Assembly (NCBI GenBank): GCA_947631245.1
Contig: CANRKP010000008.1
Location: 1-55,432 of the forward strand
DNA from: an uncultured Clostridia bacterium
Lineage (GTDB): Bacteria > Bacillota > Clostridia > Oscillospirales > CAG-272
Direction: 5' to 3'
Length of the DNA stretch: 55,432 nucleotides
Shown: one piece after another, positions 32,756 through 42,301 of the stretch
How the letters are laid out: each line of letters opens with the position of its first letter
How positions within the stretch are numbered: the first letter of the stretch is position 1
Made by a program: the position numbers and the translations under genes
The notes under the pieces: model-generated
Told to the model about the DNA's origin: nothing
What the model saw: the letters and a program-made list of their open reading frames with translations, nothing else
The model's database searches: none

Positions 32756-35230
32756 ATGACTGTAAACACAAATTGGACGCTGATATACGACGGCGAGGAA
32801 TACGACTGCGGCAGGCTGCCCGTGTCTTGCCTCGGGACGCTGCGCGGGTCGGTCGCCCCGCCCGATTTCTCGGTCGGCGAAAATCAGTATGAGGCGGAAA
32901 GGCTCGCGCGCCGTGACGTGGTGTTCCGCACAATTTTTGACGCGGAGCCCGATATGTCGGTGCTTGTGCTGCACGGCGTCGACACTGTCGCGCGCGTGTT
33001 TCTGAACGGCGTTACGCTTGGCTCCTGCGACAATATGCACAGGGTCTTTGCGTTTCGGATACCCGACGGCGTTCTGAAGCATCATGAAAACTTACTTGAA
33101 GTAAGGATAAAATCTCCCGTCGTCTTCGCGGAAGAGGCGCACGCCGCGCGCCCGCTCTTCGGCGTGTCCTCGACGATGCCGGGATACCAGCACATCCGCA
33201 AGGCGCACTATATGTACGGATGGGACTGGGGCGCCGTCATTCCCGACATGGGGATATACGGCTCGCTCGAGCTGAGGCGGAACGAATACGAGCTCACAGC
33301 AGATGTAAAGGAGCAGTTCGGCGACGGTTTCACCTCGGCATCCGTATCAGTCACACCCGTCCTTTATTCGCTCATTACCGGAAAGCGCGCCGACTGTCAG
33401 GCATGCGCCGAGGTCGTTTTCAACGGGGAGGCTGTCCGCGTCGCCGTCGGGCAGACGGCAGTATTTGAAATTGACTCTCCCCGCCTTTGGTTCCCGAACG
33501 GTTACGGAGAACAGCCTCTTTACGAATTGAGAATAACGACGGACGACGGGCGCTCGATGAAGCAGAAGATCGGGCTGCGGGAGATAAAGCTCTGCCGCGA
33601 CAGGCTCGACGACGGCGGACGCGAATTCTGCATATCAGTGAACGGAAAGAAGATATTCTCGCGCGGCGCAAACTACATTCCGCAGGACAACATTATCCCC
33701 GACATAACGGACGAAAAGATCCGCCTCATGCTCGCCGACATGAAGGACGCAAACTTCTGCATGGTGCGCGTTTGGGGCGGCGGGTACTACCCCGGCGATT
33801 TCTTTTATGACTGCTGCGACGCGATGGGGCTTCTAGTTTGGCAGGACTTCATGTTCGCGTGCGCCGTATATGATTTTGACGAAGAGGCGCTCGAAGGCGT
33901 ATACCGCGAGGCGTGCGACAATATCATCCGCATTAAAAATCACGCGTCGTTAGCGCTTCTCGGAGGCAACAATGAGCTTGAAGAAATGTGGGAGACTTGG
34001 GGCGTCCCCGACGACAGCGCGGCAAAGGAATGCTACTTCCGCATGTTCGGCGGAGATGGCAAAAAAGGCGTGATACAAGCGGCGATAGACGAATGCGGAT
34101 GCACGGCGCCGTACTGGCCGAGCTCGCCGAGCCGCGGCGGCGGAATATACGACGGCAGCAAATGTTTTGACCACAGCTATTCCGTCGACGACGGAGACAG
34201 CCACTATTGGCAGGTGTGGCACGGGTTCAAACCGATAGAAGCCTTTAAACAGAACGTCCACAGGTTCTGCTCCGAGTTCGGCTTTGAGAGCCTTCCCGAC
34301 TACAAAACCGTGCGCTTTTTTACGAGCGAGGATGAGCCGAACCTGTGCTCAAACGTCATGGAATCTCATCAAAAATGCGAGCTCGGAAACGAGAAGCTGA
34401 TGTTTTATATGGCAAACGTCATGCTCATCCCGCGCTCTGTTCGGGGCATGATATACACCTCGCAGGTCGTTCAGGCAGACTGCATCAGAACGGACGTCGA
34501 ACACCTGCGCCGCCACAGAGGGGCGAGCATGGGTGCGCTGTTTTGGCAATACAACGACTGCGCGCCGATGATATCGTGGTCATGCGTCGATTATTTCGGA
34601 AACAAAAAGGGACTTTATCACTATTCGCACAGGTTTTTCTCTCCCCTGCTCGTGAGCTGCGATACGTCCGATATCGAAAACGTGACGTTCAACGCGTCAA
34701 GCGAGCTTACAGAACCGTTTTACGGAACACTTCGGTACAGTCTGCGCGACGTCGACGGGCACATCCTGCTTTCAGCGGAAAAGGACTTTACTGCGCCTCC
34801 GCTCTCGGCTGTTGATATAAAGACCGCGGATATGTCAATGGCTCTGTCGGACAAAGCGCAGCGGCGGACGCGGTACTTGGAATTTTCAGTCCTTCAAGGC
34901 GGCACGTTATACAGCCGAGGCGTCGAGCTTTTCGTATATCCGAGGGAATTTGCGTTCCGCACCCCCGATATCATCCGTGTGCTTTCGTATGCGGACGGCG
35001 TCTACTCCCTGACGCTCAACTCAGATTGCTTTATTCACGCCGCGTCGCTGACGCATGACGAGTATATATTGGATTTGTCCGACAACTGGTTCGACCTTCT
35101 TCCCGGCGAGCCCGTGACTGTCAAGATCGGCGGCCGCGCCCGCACATTAAGCGGAGAGTGTGTCGAGCTTACGCCCGACGATATCGGGAACATAAGAATA
35201 ACTCACTGCGGAAATTACATAAACGCGTGA
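32756..35230 (+). CDS. Beta-mannosidase (GH2)
   Basis: The 824-residue cytoplasmic enzyme shows the GH2 order: jelly-roll N-domain (with VLHGVDTVARVFLNG and KAHYMYGWDWGAVIPDMGIY), Ig-like domain, and TIM barrel. The acid/base is Glu407 in GGNNELEE and the nucleophile Glu507 in FCSEFGFES, exactly 100 residues apart; MVRVWGGGYYPGDFFYD is a beta-mannosidase hallmark. No signal peptide. It would release mannose from the ends of manno-oligosaccharides. It starts the plus-strand operon with the GH31 enzyme, opposite AraC and the GH5 lipoprotein, which could supply the oligosaccharides. Confidence 0.92.
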   Translation: MTVNTNWTLIYDGEEYDCGRLPVSCLGTLRGSVAPPDFSVGENQYEAERLARRDVVFRTIFDAEPDMSVLVLHGVDTVARVFLNGVTLGSCDNMHRVFAFRIPDGVLKHHENLLEVRIKSPVVFAEEAHAARPLFGVSSTMPGYQHIRKAHYMYGWDWGAVIPDMGIYGSLELRRNEYELTADVKEQFGDGFTSASVSVTPVLYSLITGKRADCQACAEVVFNGEAVRVAVGQTAVFEIDSPRLWFPNGYGEQPLYELRITTDDGRSMKQKIGLREIKLCRDRLDDGGREFCISVNGKKIFSRGANYIPQDNIIPDITDEKIRLMLADMKDANFCMVRVWGGGYYPGDFFYDCCDAMGLLVWQDFMFACAVYDFDEEALEGVYREACDNIIRIKNHASLALLGGNNELEEMWETWGVPDDSAAKECYFRMFGGDGKKGVIQAAIDECGCTAPYWPSSPSRGGGIYDGSKCFDHSYSVDDGDSHYWQVWHGFKPIEAFKQNVHRFCSEFGFESLPDYKTVRFFTSEDEPNLCSNVMESHQKCELGNEKLMFYMANVMLIPRSVRGMIYTSQVVQADCIRTDVEHLRRHRGASMGALFWQYNDCAPMISWSCVDYFGNKKGLYHYSHRFFSPLLVSCDTSDIENVTFNASSELTEPFYGTLRYSLRDVDGHILLSAEKDFTAPPLSAVDIKTADMSMALSDKAQRRTRYLEFSVLQGGTLYSRGVELFVYPREFAFRTPDIIRVLSYADGVYSLTLNSDCFIHAASLTHDEYILDLSDNWFDLLPGEPVTVKIGGRARTLSGECVELTPDDIGNIRITHCGNYINA

Positions 35231-35273
35231 AAAATTCAAATCGAAAAAAAGCCTAAAATTTTGGGGGTGAAAA

Positions 35274-37538
35274 ATGAAATTCAGGAACGGGCGGTGGCTC
35301 ACAAAAATGGGCGCGCGCAGCTTTTCGCCGCGGGCGGTATATGAAACAAACGAGGCGGGCGGCTCGGTAAAAATATTCGCCCCGTCATTCGGCGTGAACG
35401 GCAGGGGCGACACTCTCGGCGGCGTCTCTTTCACCTTCGAGGTCAGCGCGCCTGTCCGTGATTCGCTCAGGATAAGGATATATCATCATATGGGTCGTGT
35501 GCATGCCGACGCGGGCTTTCCGCTCAATATCCCCGGCTGCACGCTTGAAGCCGGGAACACAAAGGAGCTTTTGACGCTTCGCTCCGGGAAGCTCGAGCTC
35601 AGAATAAACAAAACCGACTGCTCGATGCGGTTTTACCGCGGCGGCGAGCTTTTGACGTCCTCCTCCGGCGACGATATGTCCTATATAGTTGAAAACTGGC
35701 AGGGAGACGCATATCCCGGAGGGACGGCGTACATGTGCCAGCGCATGGAGCTCGGAGTTGACGAGCTCATATACGGGCTCGGCGAAAGGTTCACTCCAAT
35801 AGTGAGAAACGGGCAGTCCGTCACGGTCTGGAACGAAGACGGCGGCACGAGCACCGAGCAGTCGTATAAAAACGTACCGTTCTTTCTTTCAAACCGCGGT
35901 TACGGCGTCTTTGTCAACCATCCCGAGCGCGTCGACTTCGAGATAGCGACGGAAACAGTCAACAGGACTGCGTTTTCCGTAGAGGGCGAATATCTCGACT
36001 ATTTCATCTTCTGCGGCGACACGATGAAGGACGTCCTCTGCCGGTATACCGACCTAACCGGCAAGCCTTCCCTGCCTCCTCGCTGGAGCTTCGGGTTGTG
36101 GCTTTCGACGTCGTTCACGACGAACTACGACGAAAAAACCGTCATGAGCTTCATTGACGGGATGCTTGATCGCGGTATCCCGCTTTCCGTGTTCCACTTT
36201 GACTGCTGCTGGATGAAGCCGTTCCACTGGACGGATTTTATGTGGGACAGCGACGTCTTCCCTGATCCCGAGGGGATGATACGCCGCATACACGAGCGCG
36301 GCGTCAAGGTCTGCGTATGGATAAATCCCTATATCGCGCAGCAGTCTGCGCTGTTTTGCGAAGGGTGTGAAAAGGGATATTTTCTCAAGCGAAAAGACGG
36401 GTCCGTATGGCAGTGGGATATGTGGCAGCCCGGCATGGCGATCGTGGACTTCACAAATCCCGAGGCCGTGAGCTGGTACGGCAAAGGGCTCGGAAAACTC
36501 CTTGACATGGGGGTTGACTGCTTCAAAACCGATTTCGGCGAGCGCATCCCGACGGACGCCGTTTATCACAGCGGCGCCGACCCGAAAAAGATGCACAACT
36601 TATACAGCTATTTTTACAACGAATGCGTCCGCGACGTGCTCGCAAAGCGCAGAGGAGCGGATGACGCCGTGCTTTTCGCGCGCTCAGCGACTGCCGGGTG
36701 TCAGAAGTTCCCCGTACATTGGGGCGGCGACTGCTGGTCCGATTACGGCGGCATGGAACAGAGCATACGCGGCGGGCTTTCGCTCACGAGCAGCGGATTC
36801 TCGTTTTGGAGCCACGATATCGGCGGATTTGAAAGCTCCGCCTCGCCCGACCTCTATAAAAGATGGTGCGCGTTCGGACTTTTGTCGACGCACAGCAGGC
36901 TGCACGGCAGCACGGCTTACAAGGTGCCGTGGCTCTACGGTGAGGAGTCCGTCGAAGTGCTTCGCTTCTTTACCGAACTGAAGCACGAGCTTATGCCTTA
37001 TCTTTGGTCGGAGGCGTGCCGTTCGACATTGACCGGCGTCCCTATGATGCGTATGATGGCGCTTGAATTTGAGGACGATTACAACTGCCGTTATCTCGAC
37101 AAGCAGTACATGCTCGGAGAGTCGCTTCTCGTCGCACCCGTCTTCAACGGTGACGGCATTGCGCGATACTATCTACCGCACGGGAAGTGGACGAACTTTC
37201 TGACAGGCGATGTCATAGATGGCGGCGTATGGCGCACGGAGCGCGTCGGGTACCTCTCAATACCGCTGTTCGCGCGCGAAAACAGCGTCATCCCCGTCGG
37301 CATCACGCACCCTAATGCGGAATACGGCTTCAAAGGGAACGTTGAGCTTCGCGTTTTCGGGCTGACCGATCACGCGGAAACCGAGGTATACGACGGGCGC
37401 TACGTTATTATGAAGGCTTCGTTTGACAGACCGCGGAACCGTTTCACCGTAAACGGCGGCGCCGGATGCAGGATTCGGTTCGGGAACGACGTGACGGAGC
37501 TTACGGAAGACTATGAGACAGGCACGGTAAGCCGGTAA
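35274..37538 (+). CDS. GH31 alpha-xylosidase/alpha-glucosidase (YicI-like)
   Basis: The 754-residue cytoplasmic enzyme follows the YicI plan: beta-sandwich N-domain (ELIYGLGERFTPIVRNGQ), TIM barrel and C-terminal beta domains. The nucleophile is Asp420 in FKTDFGE and the acid/base Asp486 in HWGGDCW, 66 residues apart as in E. coli YicI, and FHFDCCWMKPFHWTDF occupies the substrate-selecting segment. Removal of alpha-xylose from xyloglucan fragments, or of alpha-glucose, is likely. The ATG follows GGGGGTGAAAA and lies 43 bases after the beta-mannosidase. A strong terminator ends the pair. Confidence 0.92.
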   Translation: MKFRNGRWLTKMGARSFSPRAVYETNEAGGSVKIFAPSFGVNGRGDTLGGVSFTFEVSAPVRDSLRIRIYHHMGRVHADAGFPLNIPGCTLEAGNTKELLTLRSGKLELRINKTDCSMRFYRGGELLTSSSGDDMSYIVENWQGDAYPGGTAYMCQRMELGVDELIYGLGERFTPIVRNGQSVTVWNEDGGTSTEQSYKNVPFFLSNRGYGVFVNHPERVDFEIATETVNRTAFSVEGEYLDYFIFCGDTMKDVLCRYTDLTGKPSLPPRWSFGLWLSTSFTTNYDEKTVMSFIDGMLDRGIPLSVFHFDCCWMKPFHWTDFMWDSDVFPDPEGMIRRIHERGVKVCVWINPYIAQQSALFCEGCEKGYFLKRKDGSVWQWDMWQPGMAIVDFTNPEAVSWYGKGLGKLLDMGVDCFKTDFGERIPTDAVYHSGADPKKMHNLYSYFYNECVRDVLAKRRGADDAVLFARSATAGCQKFPVHWGGDCWSDYGGMEQSIRGGLSLTSSGFSFWSHDIGGFESSASPDLYKRWCAFGLLSTHSRLHGSTAYKVPWLYGEESVEVLRFFTELKHELMPYLWSEACRSTLTGVPMMRMMALEFEDDYNCRYLDKQYMLGESLLVAPVFNGDGIARYYLPHGKWTNFLTGDVIDGGVWRTERVGYLSIPLFARENSVIPVGITHPNAEYGFKGNVELRVFGLTDHAETEVYDGRYVIMKASFDRPRNRFTVNGGAGCRIRFGNDVTELTEDYETGTVSR

Positions 37539-37544
37539 TAAACG

Positions 37545-37571
37545 AAAAAAGCAGGCGTCGCCTGCTTTTTT
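37545..37571. terminator. Bidirectional terminator after the GH31 gene
   Basis: AAAAAAGCAGGC, a three-base loop and GCCTGCTTTTTT form a perfectly symmetrical hairpin with A and T flanks. It serves the plus-strand glycosidase operon and the convergent minus-strand gene alike. Confidence 0.9.
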
Positions 37572-37596
37572 CTGTTTGCACAGATATGAACTCCGT

Positions 37597-38607
37597 TTAT
37601 TTTTTATAGAAATAAGGTCCGCAGTATTCTTCATGCGTTTTGGAATATGTCCACGAAAAGTCGTCGGCAGTGACGGTAACGTCAACAAATTCGTCAAGCA
37701 CTTCCGGCGTGAGGGCGGCGCCGTTTTCAAGATGGCAGGCGAGCCTATATATGTTATCAAACAAAACGCAGCCTCCCCTATCGGTCTTGAAATATGCCGT
37801 CCTTGCCTCTTCTTTTTCCTTGCACGGCAGAAATTCATATGAAAACATATGCCAAAGAAAAGGGGTAAACCGACGCCGAGACACGCACAGCTTTTTGATT
37901 TTCCGGCGGCTTTCCGCGGACGGCGAAAAGGCGTCAACCCATGCTTTTTGATAAGCTCTGACCTCTTTTTTGTCGAAGATGTGAAATTGGGTATGAATAT
38001 TCTCAACCGCGCGGCAAAAATCTTTTTTTGCCTCTTCAAGATCTGTTTTTTCCTGTTCGCGCCGCTCTCTTCTTTCTTTCAGCACTCGGCGGATCTCCCA
38101 AAAATGAGGCGGCTCGTACATATGCACTTCGGGCTCCTCATCGAGCAGCCATTTCATATTTTCGCACCAAAACCGGATGCAGATAAATCCCTCCGGCATA
38201 TCCTCCGGGATATCGCTGCAAGCGTACTCGGCGCATTGAAAATCAAACTGAAAGAGCCCGATATCGATCCTCGGGTCGGGGCGGTCATCTGTAAAATCGT
38301 TCTCAGTGAGCTCTTCAATTGTCAGGAGCTGTTCCGGCGGGAATTTTATATATTCACCGCAGACAAAGTAATATCCGCCGCACGGAAAATCCCCATTTTT
38401 GCTCACGCCTATATGCTCTATGTCGCAGCAGACGGGGTCAATTGCGAAAGCATCGAAAAATTCTCTCTCCTCGTCGCTTAACGCTTCGCAATACTTCGCA
38501 AAATTCCGATTTGCCTGCGTATCCGAGATCTCATAATTCCGATAATATTCCCTTGTCTTTTCGATGTCAACGGAAATTTCAAACTCCCCGTACTGAACGG
38601 TTCTCAT
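37597..38607 (-). CDS. Unknown cytoplasmic protein
   Basis: I do not recognise this 336-residue protein. It has no signal peptide or membrane segment, is rich in acidic and aromatic residues, and contains a Cys pair spaced around FDAFAIDPVCCDIEHIGVSK, a charged helix rich in Glu, Arg and Lys in the middle (about residues 185-215), and the ending YSKTHEEYCGPYFYKK. The ATG at 38607 follows AGAGGCAGATT; the longer frame to 38679 has no site. It is a single gene between the glycosidase operon and two acetyltransferases, with no contextual clue. Confidence 0.7.
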   Translation of the reverse strand: MRTVQYGEFEISVDIEKTREYYRNYEISDTQANRNFAKYCEALSDEEREFFDAFAIDPVCCDIEHIGVSKNGDFPCGGYYFVCGEYIKFPPEQLLTIEELTENDFTDDRPDPRIDIGLFQFDFQCAEYACSDIPEDMPEGFICIRFWCENMKWLLDEEPEVHMYEPPHFWEIRRVLKERRERREQEKTDLEEAKKDFCRAVENIHTQFHIFDKKEVRAYQKAWVDAFSPSAESRRKIKKLCVSRRRFTPFLWHMFSYEFLPCKEKEEARTAYFKTDRGGCVLFDNIYRLACHLENGAALTPEVLDEFVDVTVTADDFSWTYSKTHEEYCGPYFYKK

Positions 38608-38790
38608 AATCTGCCTCTTTAGTTTATCAATGCAACATATCCAACCGGCATTATAGCAAACGCCGAGTGCCGATGTCAATACACATTCCCGCCTGATTGG
38701 ATAATTGCCAAGTATACCTGCCGACCGTTGATCATGGTCTTATTCGGAGTATATATTTTACCCCTCCAAAATACCGTTTTTTGTTCTGCA

Positions 38791-39219
38791 TCATCCCGTC
38801 AAACGGGAATTTAACTGCATCAAATCTTTGATAAAGAACATCTCCAACGGCTCTTTCGGCAGCAAAAGCGCGCCGCATTCGGTATAGCCTATTTTTCGGT
38901 AAAAGAACTGCGCCTGCTCATTTGACTGTGTGGATGTTAAAACTTGTCTATATCCTTCTTTCGCCATTTCTTTTTCCCAAAACGAGACGAGCTTTGTTCC
39001 GTTTCCCTGCCCTCTATACGCATCCAAAATAAATAGCATATTCATAAACGGAATGTTGTCCCAAAATAATCCAAATCTCAGCCAGCCGATAAAGGTGTCC
39101 TCTCGATACATAATGAGGACTCGCTTTAAAGGGAGGATATTTCTCAGTTCGGATTCAGAAATATGTTTATCATGCTCCCTTAAAACAGCAAGGTCTTGAA
39201 TATCAGCATATCGAATCAT
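38791..39219 (-). CDS. GNAT-family N-acetyltransferase
   Basis: The 142-residue protein has the GNAT fold landmarks: strand IGWLRFGLFWDNIPFMNMLFI, the acetyl-CoA pyrophosphate loop AYRGQGNGTKLV (R-G-x-G-x-G/A-like) and the C-terminal FYRKIGYTECGAL. It would transfer an acetyl group from acetyl-CoA to an amine in the cytoplasm; the acceptor is unknown. A ribosome binding site GGAGGTGCGGA precedes the ATG. A second acetyltransferase gene lies just upstream on the same strand. Confidence 0.88.
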   Translation of the reverse strand: MIRYADIQDLAVLREHDKHISESELRNILPLKRVLIMYREDTFIGWLRFGLFWDNIPFMNMLFILDAYRGQGNGTKLVSFWEKEMAKEGYRQVLTSTQSNEQAQFFYRKIGYTECGALLLPKEPLEMFFIKDLMQLNSRLTG

Positions 39220-39262
39220 TCCGCACCTCCGGGTAAATACATTATCATTAATACCGCTTTAT

Positions 39263-40054
39263 TCATCCGACAACCTCTTTCTTCCCGTTCATTTCCGCAA
39301 CAAGGGCGGCACTCTTGGCCGTCATCTCGACCCATGCGGGGCGAAAACCGCTCTTGATCGCGTTTCGCACCGATTTAATATTCGACCATGCGGCGCAGTA
39401 AAACGGTACCATTCCCCTTTCCAGTATTTCAAGTGCCAAACGGCTCGTCAGTGCCGAGGCAACGCCCTGCCTGCGATAAGCAGGCAGTACGTCGATACCG
39501 ATCTGCCACATTGTTTCGCAGTCAGCGGAGCAGGCCGCAAGACCTACGAGCTTATCTCCGTCGTAAGCACCGATGCCCAAAACGTCCAATTCCTTGCGCT
39601 TTTCGCACAGTGCATTGCTCCACTGCGGCGTGTATAGTAACGAAAAATCAGCGGCGTGCAGCAACTTTGTTTGATAGGGGCAGTCCAAAGGCCGGAGCAC
39701 ACGAAGGTCCGGCAGAAAATATTCCGCCATAAAACAGATACGCAAATTATCCTTTTGCAGCTCGTCGTTCAGAACGTGCAGATTGGGAGTTTCAAAACAG
39801 TGCTCCGCCGGAAAACGGTTGATATATTCGGTCACGACGGCACTGTATTTTTCGTTAATTGAAGCAACGATATTGCTTCCGTAGGAAATCAGATTGCAGT
39901 CCAGCGGAAGAGACAGATACTTCCTCGCTTGCGGATTTGCAGCCGACAGGGCGACAACATTTTCTGAGCGCAGAAAATCCTCTGCCCGACAGTTTGCGTC
40001 GATGGCCGATTGCTCCATGGCGATTTGCAGAATATCCTCATTTGTAAAATTCAT
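39263..40054 (-). CDS. GNAT-family N-acetyltransferase
   Basis: This 263-residue protein has an N-terminal extension of about 130 residues and a C-terminal GNAT domain with LVGLAACSADCETMWQIGIDV, the acetyl-CoA loop YRRQGVASALTSRLA and the closing VRNAIKSGFRPAWVEMTA. The larger N-terminal half resembles that of longer, tandem-type acetyltransferases whose substrates are mostly unknown. The start follows GAGGCAATAT. It is 43 bases upstream of the smaller acetyltransferase and probably cotranscribed with it. Confidence 0.86.
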   Translation of the reverse strand: MNFTNEDILQIAMEQSAIDANCRAEDFLRSENVVALSAANPQARKYLSLPLDCNLISYGSNIVASINEKYSAVVTEYINRFPAEHCFETPNLHVLNDELQKDNLRICFMAEYFLPDLRVLRPLDCPYQTKLLHAADFSLLYTPQWSNALCEKRKELDVLGIGAYDGDKLVGLAACSADCETMWQIGIDVLPAYRRQGVASALTSRLALEILERGMVPFYCAAWSNIKSVRNAIKSGFRPAWVEMTAKSAALVAEMNGKKEVVG

Positions 40055-40165
40055 ATATTGCCTCGCTTTTTACGTATTTTAAATTAATACGGGTTCCCGC
40101 CTCACATCAAAATCGAGTGCCCTGCCTGCTCGTCAGACCGGTGCCCGTATTCCCTCGAATATCAC

Positions 40166-40197
40166 AATAAAAAACAGACAGCACATGCTGCCTGTTT
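40166..40197 (-). terminator. Terminator of the tRNA-Leu gene
   Basis: On the minus strand AAACAGGCAGCA, a two-base loop and TGCTGTCTGTTT form a 12-base-pair stem with one G-U, followed by a T-rich tract. It lies eight bases after the tRNA 3' end. Confidence 0.82.
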
Positions 40198-40204
40198 CCG
40201 AGCC

Positions 40205-40288
40205 TGCGGGTAAAAGGACTTGAACCTTCACTTCCTTGCGAAAACTAGAACCTGAATCTAGCGCGTCTGCCAATTCCGCCATACCCGC
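40205..40288 (-). tRNA. tRNA-Leu (anticodon CAG)
   Basis: On the minus strand an 84-base gene folds as a class II tRNA: acceptor GCGGGTA pairs with TACCCGC, the D-arm reads GCGGAATTGGCAGACGCG, the anticodon stem CTAGA/TCTAG encloses loop TTCAGGT with anticodon CAG, a long variable arm TTTTCGCAAGGAAGTG follows, then a T-arm with GTTCAAG. CCA is not encoded; discriminator base is A. It is a single-gene unit with its own promoter and terminator. Confidence 0.96.
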
Positions 40289-40299
40289 GAATTTTGTGA

Positions 40300-40380
40300 G
40301 CGGGTGTGGCGGAATTTTCACGCACATACCCGCGAATGTAATGAGCCGGTATGGCGGAATTTTCACGCACATACCCGCGA
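40300..40380. repeat. Two tandem 45-bp hairpin units copied from the tRNA-Leu 5' end
   Basis: Two units with a period of 45 bases share GGCGGAATTTTCACGCAC followed by ATACCCGCGAATGT. In each, GCGGGTGTG or GCCGGTATG pairs with the following CATACCCGC-type arm. The same ATACCCGCGAAT string also marks the tRNA 5' boundary, so three copies exist at 45-47 base spacing. The units lie in the tRNA leader and contain near-perfect complements of the tRNA acceptor and D-arm sequence. Confidence 0.85.
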
Positions 40381-40478
40381 ATGTTGTCCTCTTAAATTTT
40401 ACACGGGAGAGGATGACCCGAGGCGGAGCCCTTCGACTTTATCCGCTTATTGTCTCGGCTTTCGCTTCGACGGGGGAT

Positions 40479-40507
40479 ATTATACACTATTTTCTTTCGT
40501 TTGTAAA
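40479..40507 (-). promoter_or_regulatory. Promoter of the tRNA-Leu gene
   Basis: On the minus strand TTTACA, 17 bases, TATAAT. The start near 40472 would give a leader of about 180 bases containing both tRNA-derived hairpins, unusually long for a single tRNA gene. Confidence 0.75.
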
Positions 40508-40531
40508 GACCTATTTTCAAAAATAGTGAGC

Positions 40532-40564
40532 AAAAAAATCCGGCGGGAGGAATGTCCTCCCGCC
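40532..40564 (-). terminator. Terminator of fhs
   Basis: On the minus strand GGCGGGAGGA, a three-base loop and TCCTCCCGCC form a perfect ten-base-pair stem followed by GGA and seven T residues, about 20 bases after the fhs stop. Confidence 0.92.
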
Positions 40565-40586
40565 GATAGTGTGCTGCCTTCCCTTA

Positions 40587-42263
40587 TCAGAACAGGCCCG
40601 TTATCCTGCCGTTGTCGTCAACGTCTATGCGCTCCGCCGCAGGCGACTTCGGAAGTCCCGGCATCGTCAGGATGTCGCCGGTCAGGACAACTATAAACCC
40701 GGCTCCTGCCGAAACCTTTACATTCTTGACGGTCACGGTGAACCCATCGGGCGCGCCGAGCTTCGTCGGGTCGTCTGAGAAGCTGTACTGCGTCTTTGCG
40801 ATGCAGACCGGCAGACCGCCGAATCCGAGCTTTGTCAGCTCGTCTATCTGCTTTTTCGCCGCGGGCATTATGCTTACGCCGCTGCCGCCGTAAACGCGGC
40901 GGACGACTGCCTCTATCTTCTCCTCTATACTTGCGTCAAGCTCGTACGAGAAGCTGAAATCTCCGCGCTCTTCCTCGCAAAGTCTAACGACCTCGCGTGC
41001 CAGCGCCTCGCCGCCAGCGCCGCCATTCTCCCAAACGGTCGAGAGTACCGCGTTGACGCCGAGCTCTCCGCACTTCTTTATGATAAAGTCGATCTCCGCG
41101 TCCGTGTCAGTCGGGAATCTGTTGACAGCGACAACGCACGGCAGCCGATAGACGTTCTTTATGTTCGAGACGTGACGCAGAAGATTGGGGATACCGCGTT
41201 CGAGCGCCGCGAGGTCCTCCGTCGCGAGCTCGGTCTTTGCAAGCCCTCCGTGCATCTTAAGGGCGCGAATCGTCGCGACTATGACGACGGCGTCAGGCAC
41301 AAGTCCCGCCGCGCGGCACTTGATGTCGAGGAATTTCTCGGCTCCGAGATCTGCGCCGAAGCCTGCCTCCGTGACAGTGTAATCGCCGAGCTTGAGCGCC
41401 GTGCGCGTGGCAATCACCGAATTGCAGCCGTGCGCGATGTTCGCAAAAGGTCCGCCGTGAACGAACGCCGGCGTGCCCTCGAGCGTCTGCACGAGGTTCG
41501 GCTTTATGGCGTCGCGAAGAAGCGCAGTCATAGCGCCCACCGCCTTTAGGTCGCCGGCAGTCACAGGCTTACCATCGTAAGTATACGCGACTATCATGTG
41601 CGAAAGGCGCGATTTTAGATCTGATATCGACTCGGAAAGGCAGAAGACGGCCATTATCTCCGTCGCGACGGTTATATCAAAGCCGTCCTCGCGCGGCGTG
41701 CCGTTGGCCTTGCCGCCGAGACCGTCGACGATAAAGCGGAGCTGACGGTCGTTCATATCGACGCAGCGGCGCCAGGTTATCCTGCGCGGGTCTATGCCGA
41801 GAGCGTTGCCCTGCTGGATGTGATTGTCTATCATTGCGGCAAGCAGATTGTTCGCCGCGCCTATCGCATGGAAGTCGCCCGTGAAGTGAAGGTTTATGTC
41901 CTCCATCGGCACGACCTGAGCGTATCCGCCGCCTGCCGCGCCGCCCTTGACGCCGAAAACGGGACCGAGCGACGGCTCGCGCAGCGCGACCGTGACCTTT
42001 TTCCCTATGCGGCGGAGCCCGTCTGACAGTCCGATCGTCGTTGTCGTCTTTCCCTCTCCAGCAGGCGTCGGCGTGATCGCCGTCACGAGGACGAGCTTCC
42101 CGTTCGGGATGTCGTCTCTTTTCATTATCGAGGTCGAGACCTTCGCCTTATACTTTCCGTACTGTTCGATGTCGTCCGGCGAAATCCCCGCCGTCTCCGC
42201 CACCGTCGTTATCGGCAGAAGCTCACACTCCTGCGCTATCTCAATGTCGGTCTTGTAAGCCAT
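40587..42263 (-). CDS. fhs: Formate-tetrahydrofolate ligase
   Basis: The 558-residue enzyme joins formate to tetrahydrofolate using ATP, making 10-formyl-THF for one-carbon metabolism and, in some anaerobes, the methyl branch of the Wood-Ljungdahl pathway. The full family sequence is present, including P-loop [30 protein letters not shown] and the conserved [20 protein letters not shown]. The ATG at 42263 follows AAAGGGAAAACG; the frame is open to 42305 but that overlaps the phosphodiesterase gene. The two genes are tightly linked. No other folate-pathway gene is nearby. Confidence 0.97.
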   Translation of the reverse strand: MAYKTDIEIAQECELLPITTVAETAGISPDDIEQYGKYKAKVSTSIMKRDDIPNGKLVLVTAITPTPAGEGKTTTTIGLSDGLRRIGKKVTVALREPSLGPVFGVKGGAAGGGYAQVVPMEDINLHFTGDFHAIGAANNLLAAMIDNHIQQGNALGIDPRRITWRRCVDMNDRQLRFIVDGLGGKANGTPREDGFDITVATEIMAVFCLSESISDLKSRLSHMIVAYTYDGKPVTAGDLKAVGAMTALLRDAIKPNLVQTLEGTPAFVHGGPFANIAHGCNSVIATRTALKLGDYTVTEAGFGADLGAEKFLDIKCRAAGLVPDAVVIVATIRALKMHGGLAKTELATEDLAALERGIPNLLRHVSNIKNVYRLPCVVAVNRFPTDTDAEIDFIIKKCGELGVNAVLSTVWENGGAGGEALAREVVRLCEEERGDFSFSYELDASIEEKIEAVVRRVYGGSGVSIMPAAKKQIDELTKLGFGGLPVCIAKTQYSFSDDPTKLGAPDGFTVTVKNVKVSAGAGFIVVLTGDILTMPGLPKSPAAERIDVDDNGRITGLF

Positions 42264-42301
42264 CGTTTTCCCTTTCGTTGTCCCTTTTATTTTTGCTTTT
42301 A

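Noticed and set aside
40133..40372. 79-residue minus-strand reading frame with repeated MCVKIPP-type peptides
   Set aside because: It runs through the tRNA-Leu and its leader repeats. The peptide repeat is a translation of the 45-base hairpin units, not a protein gene.
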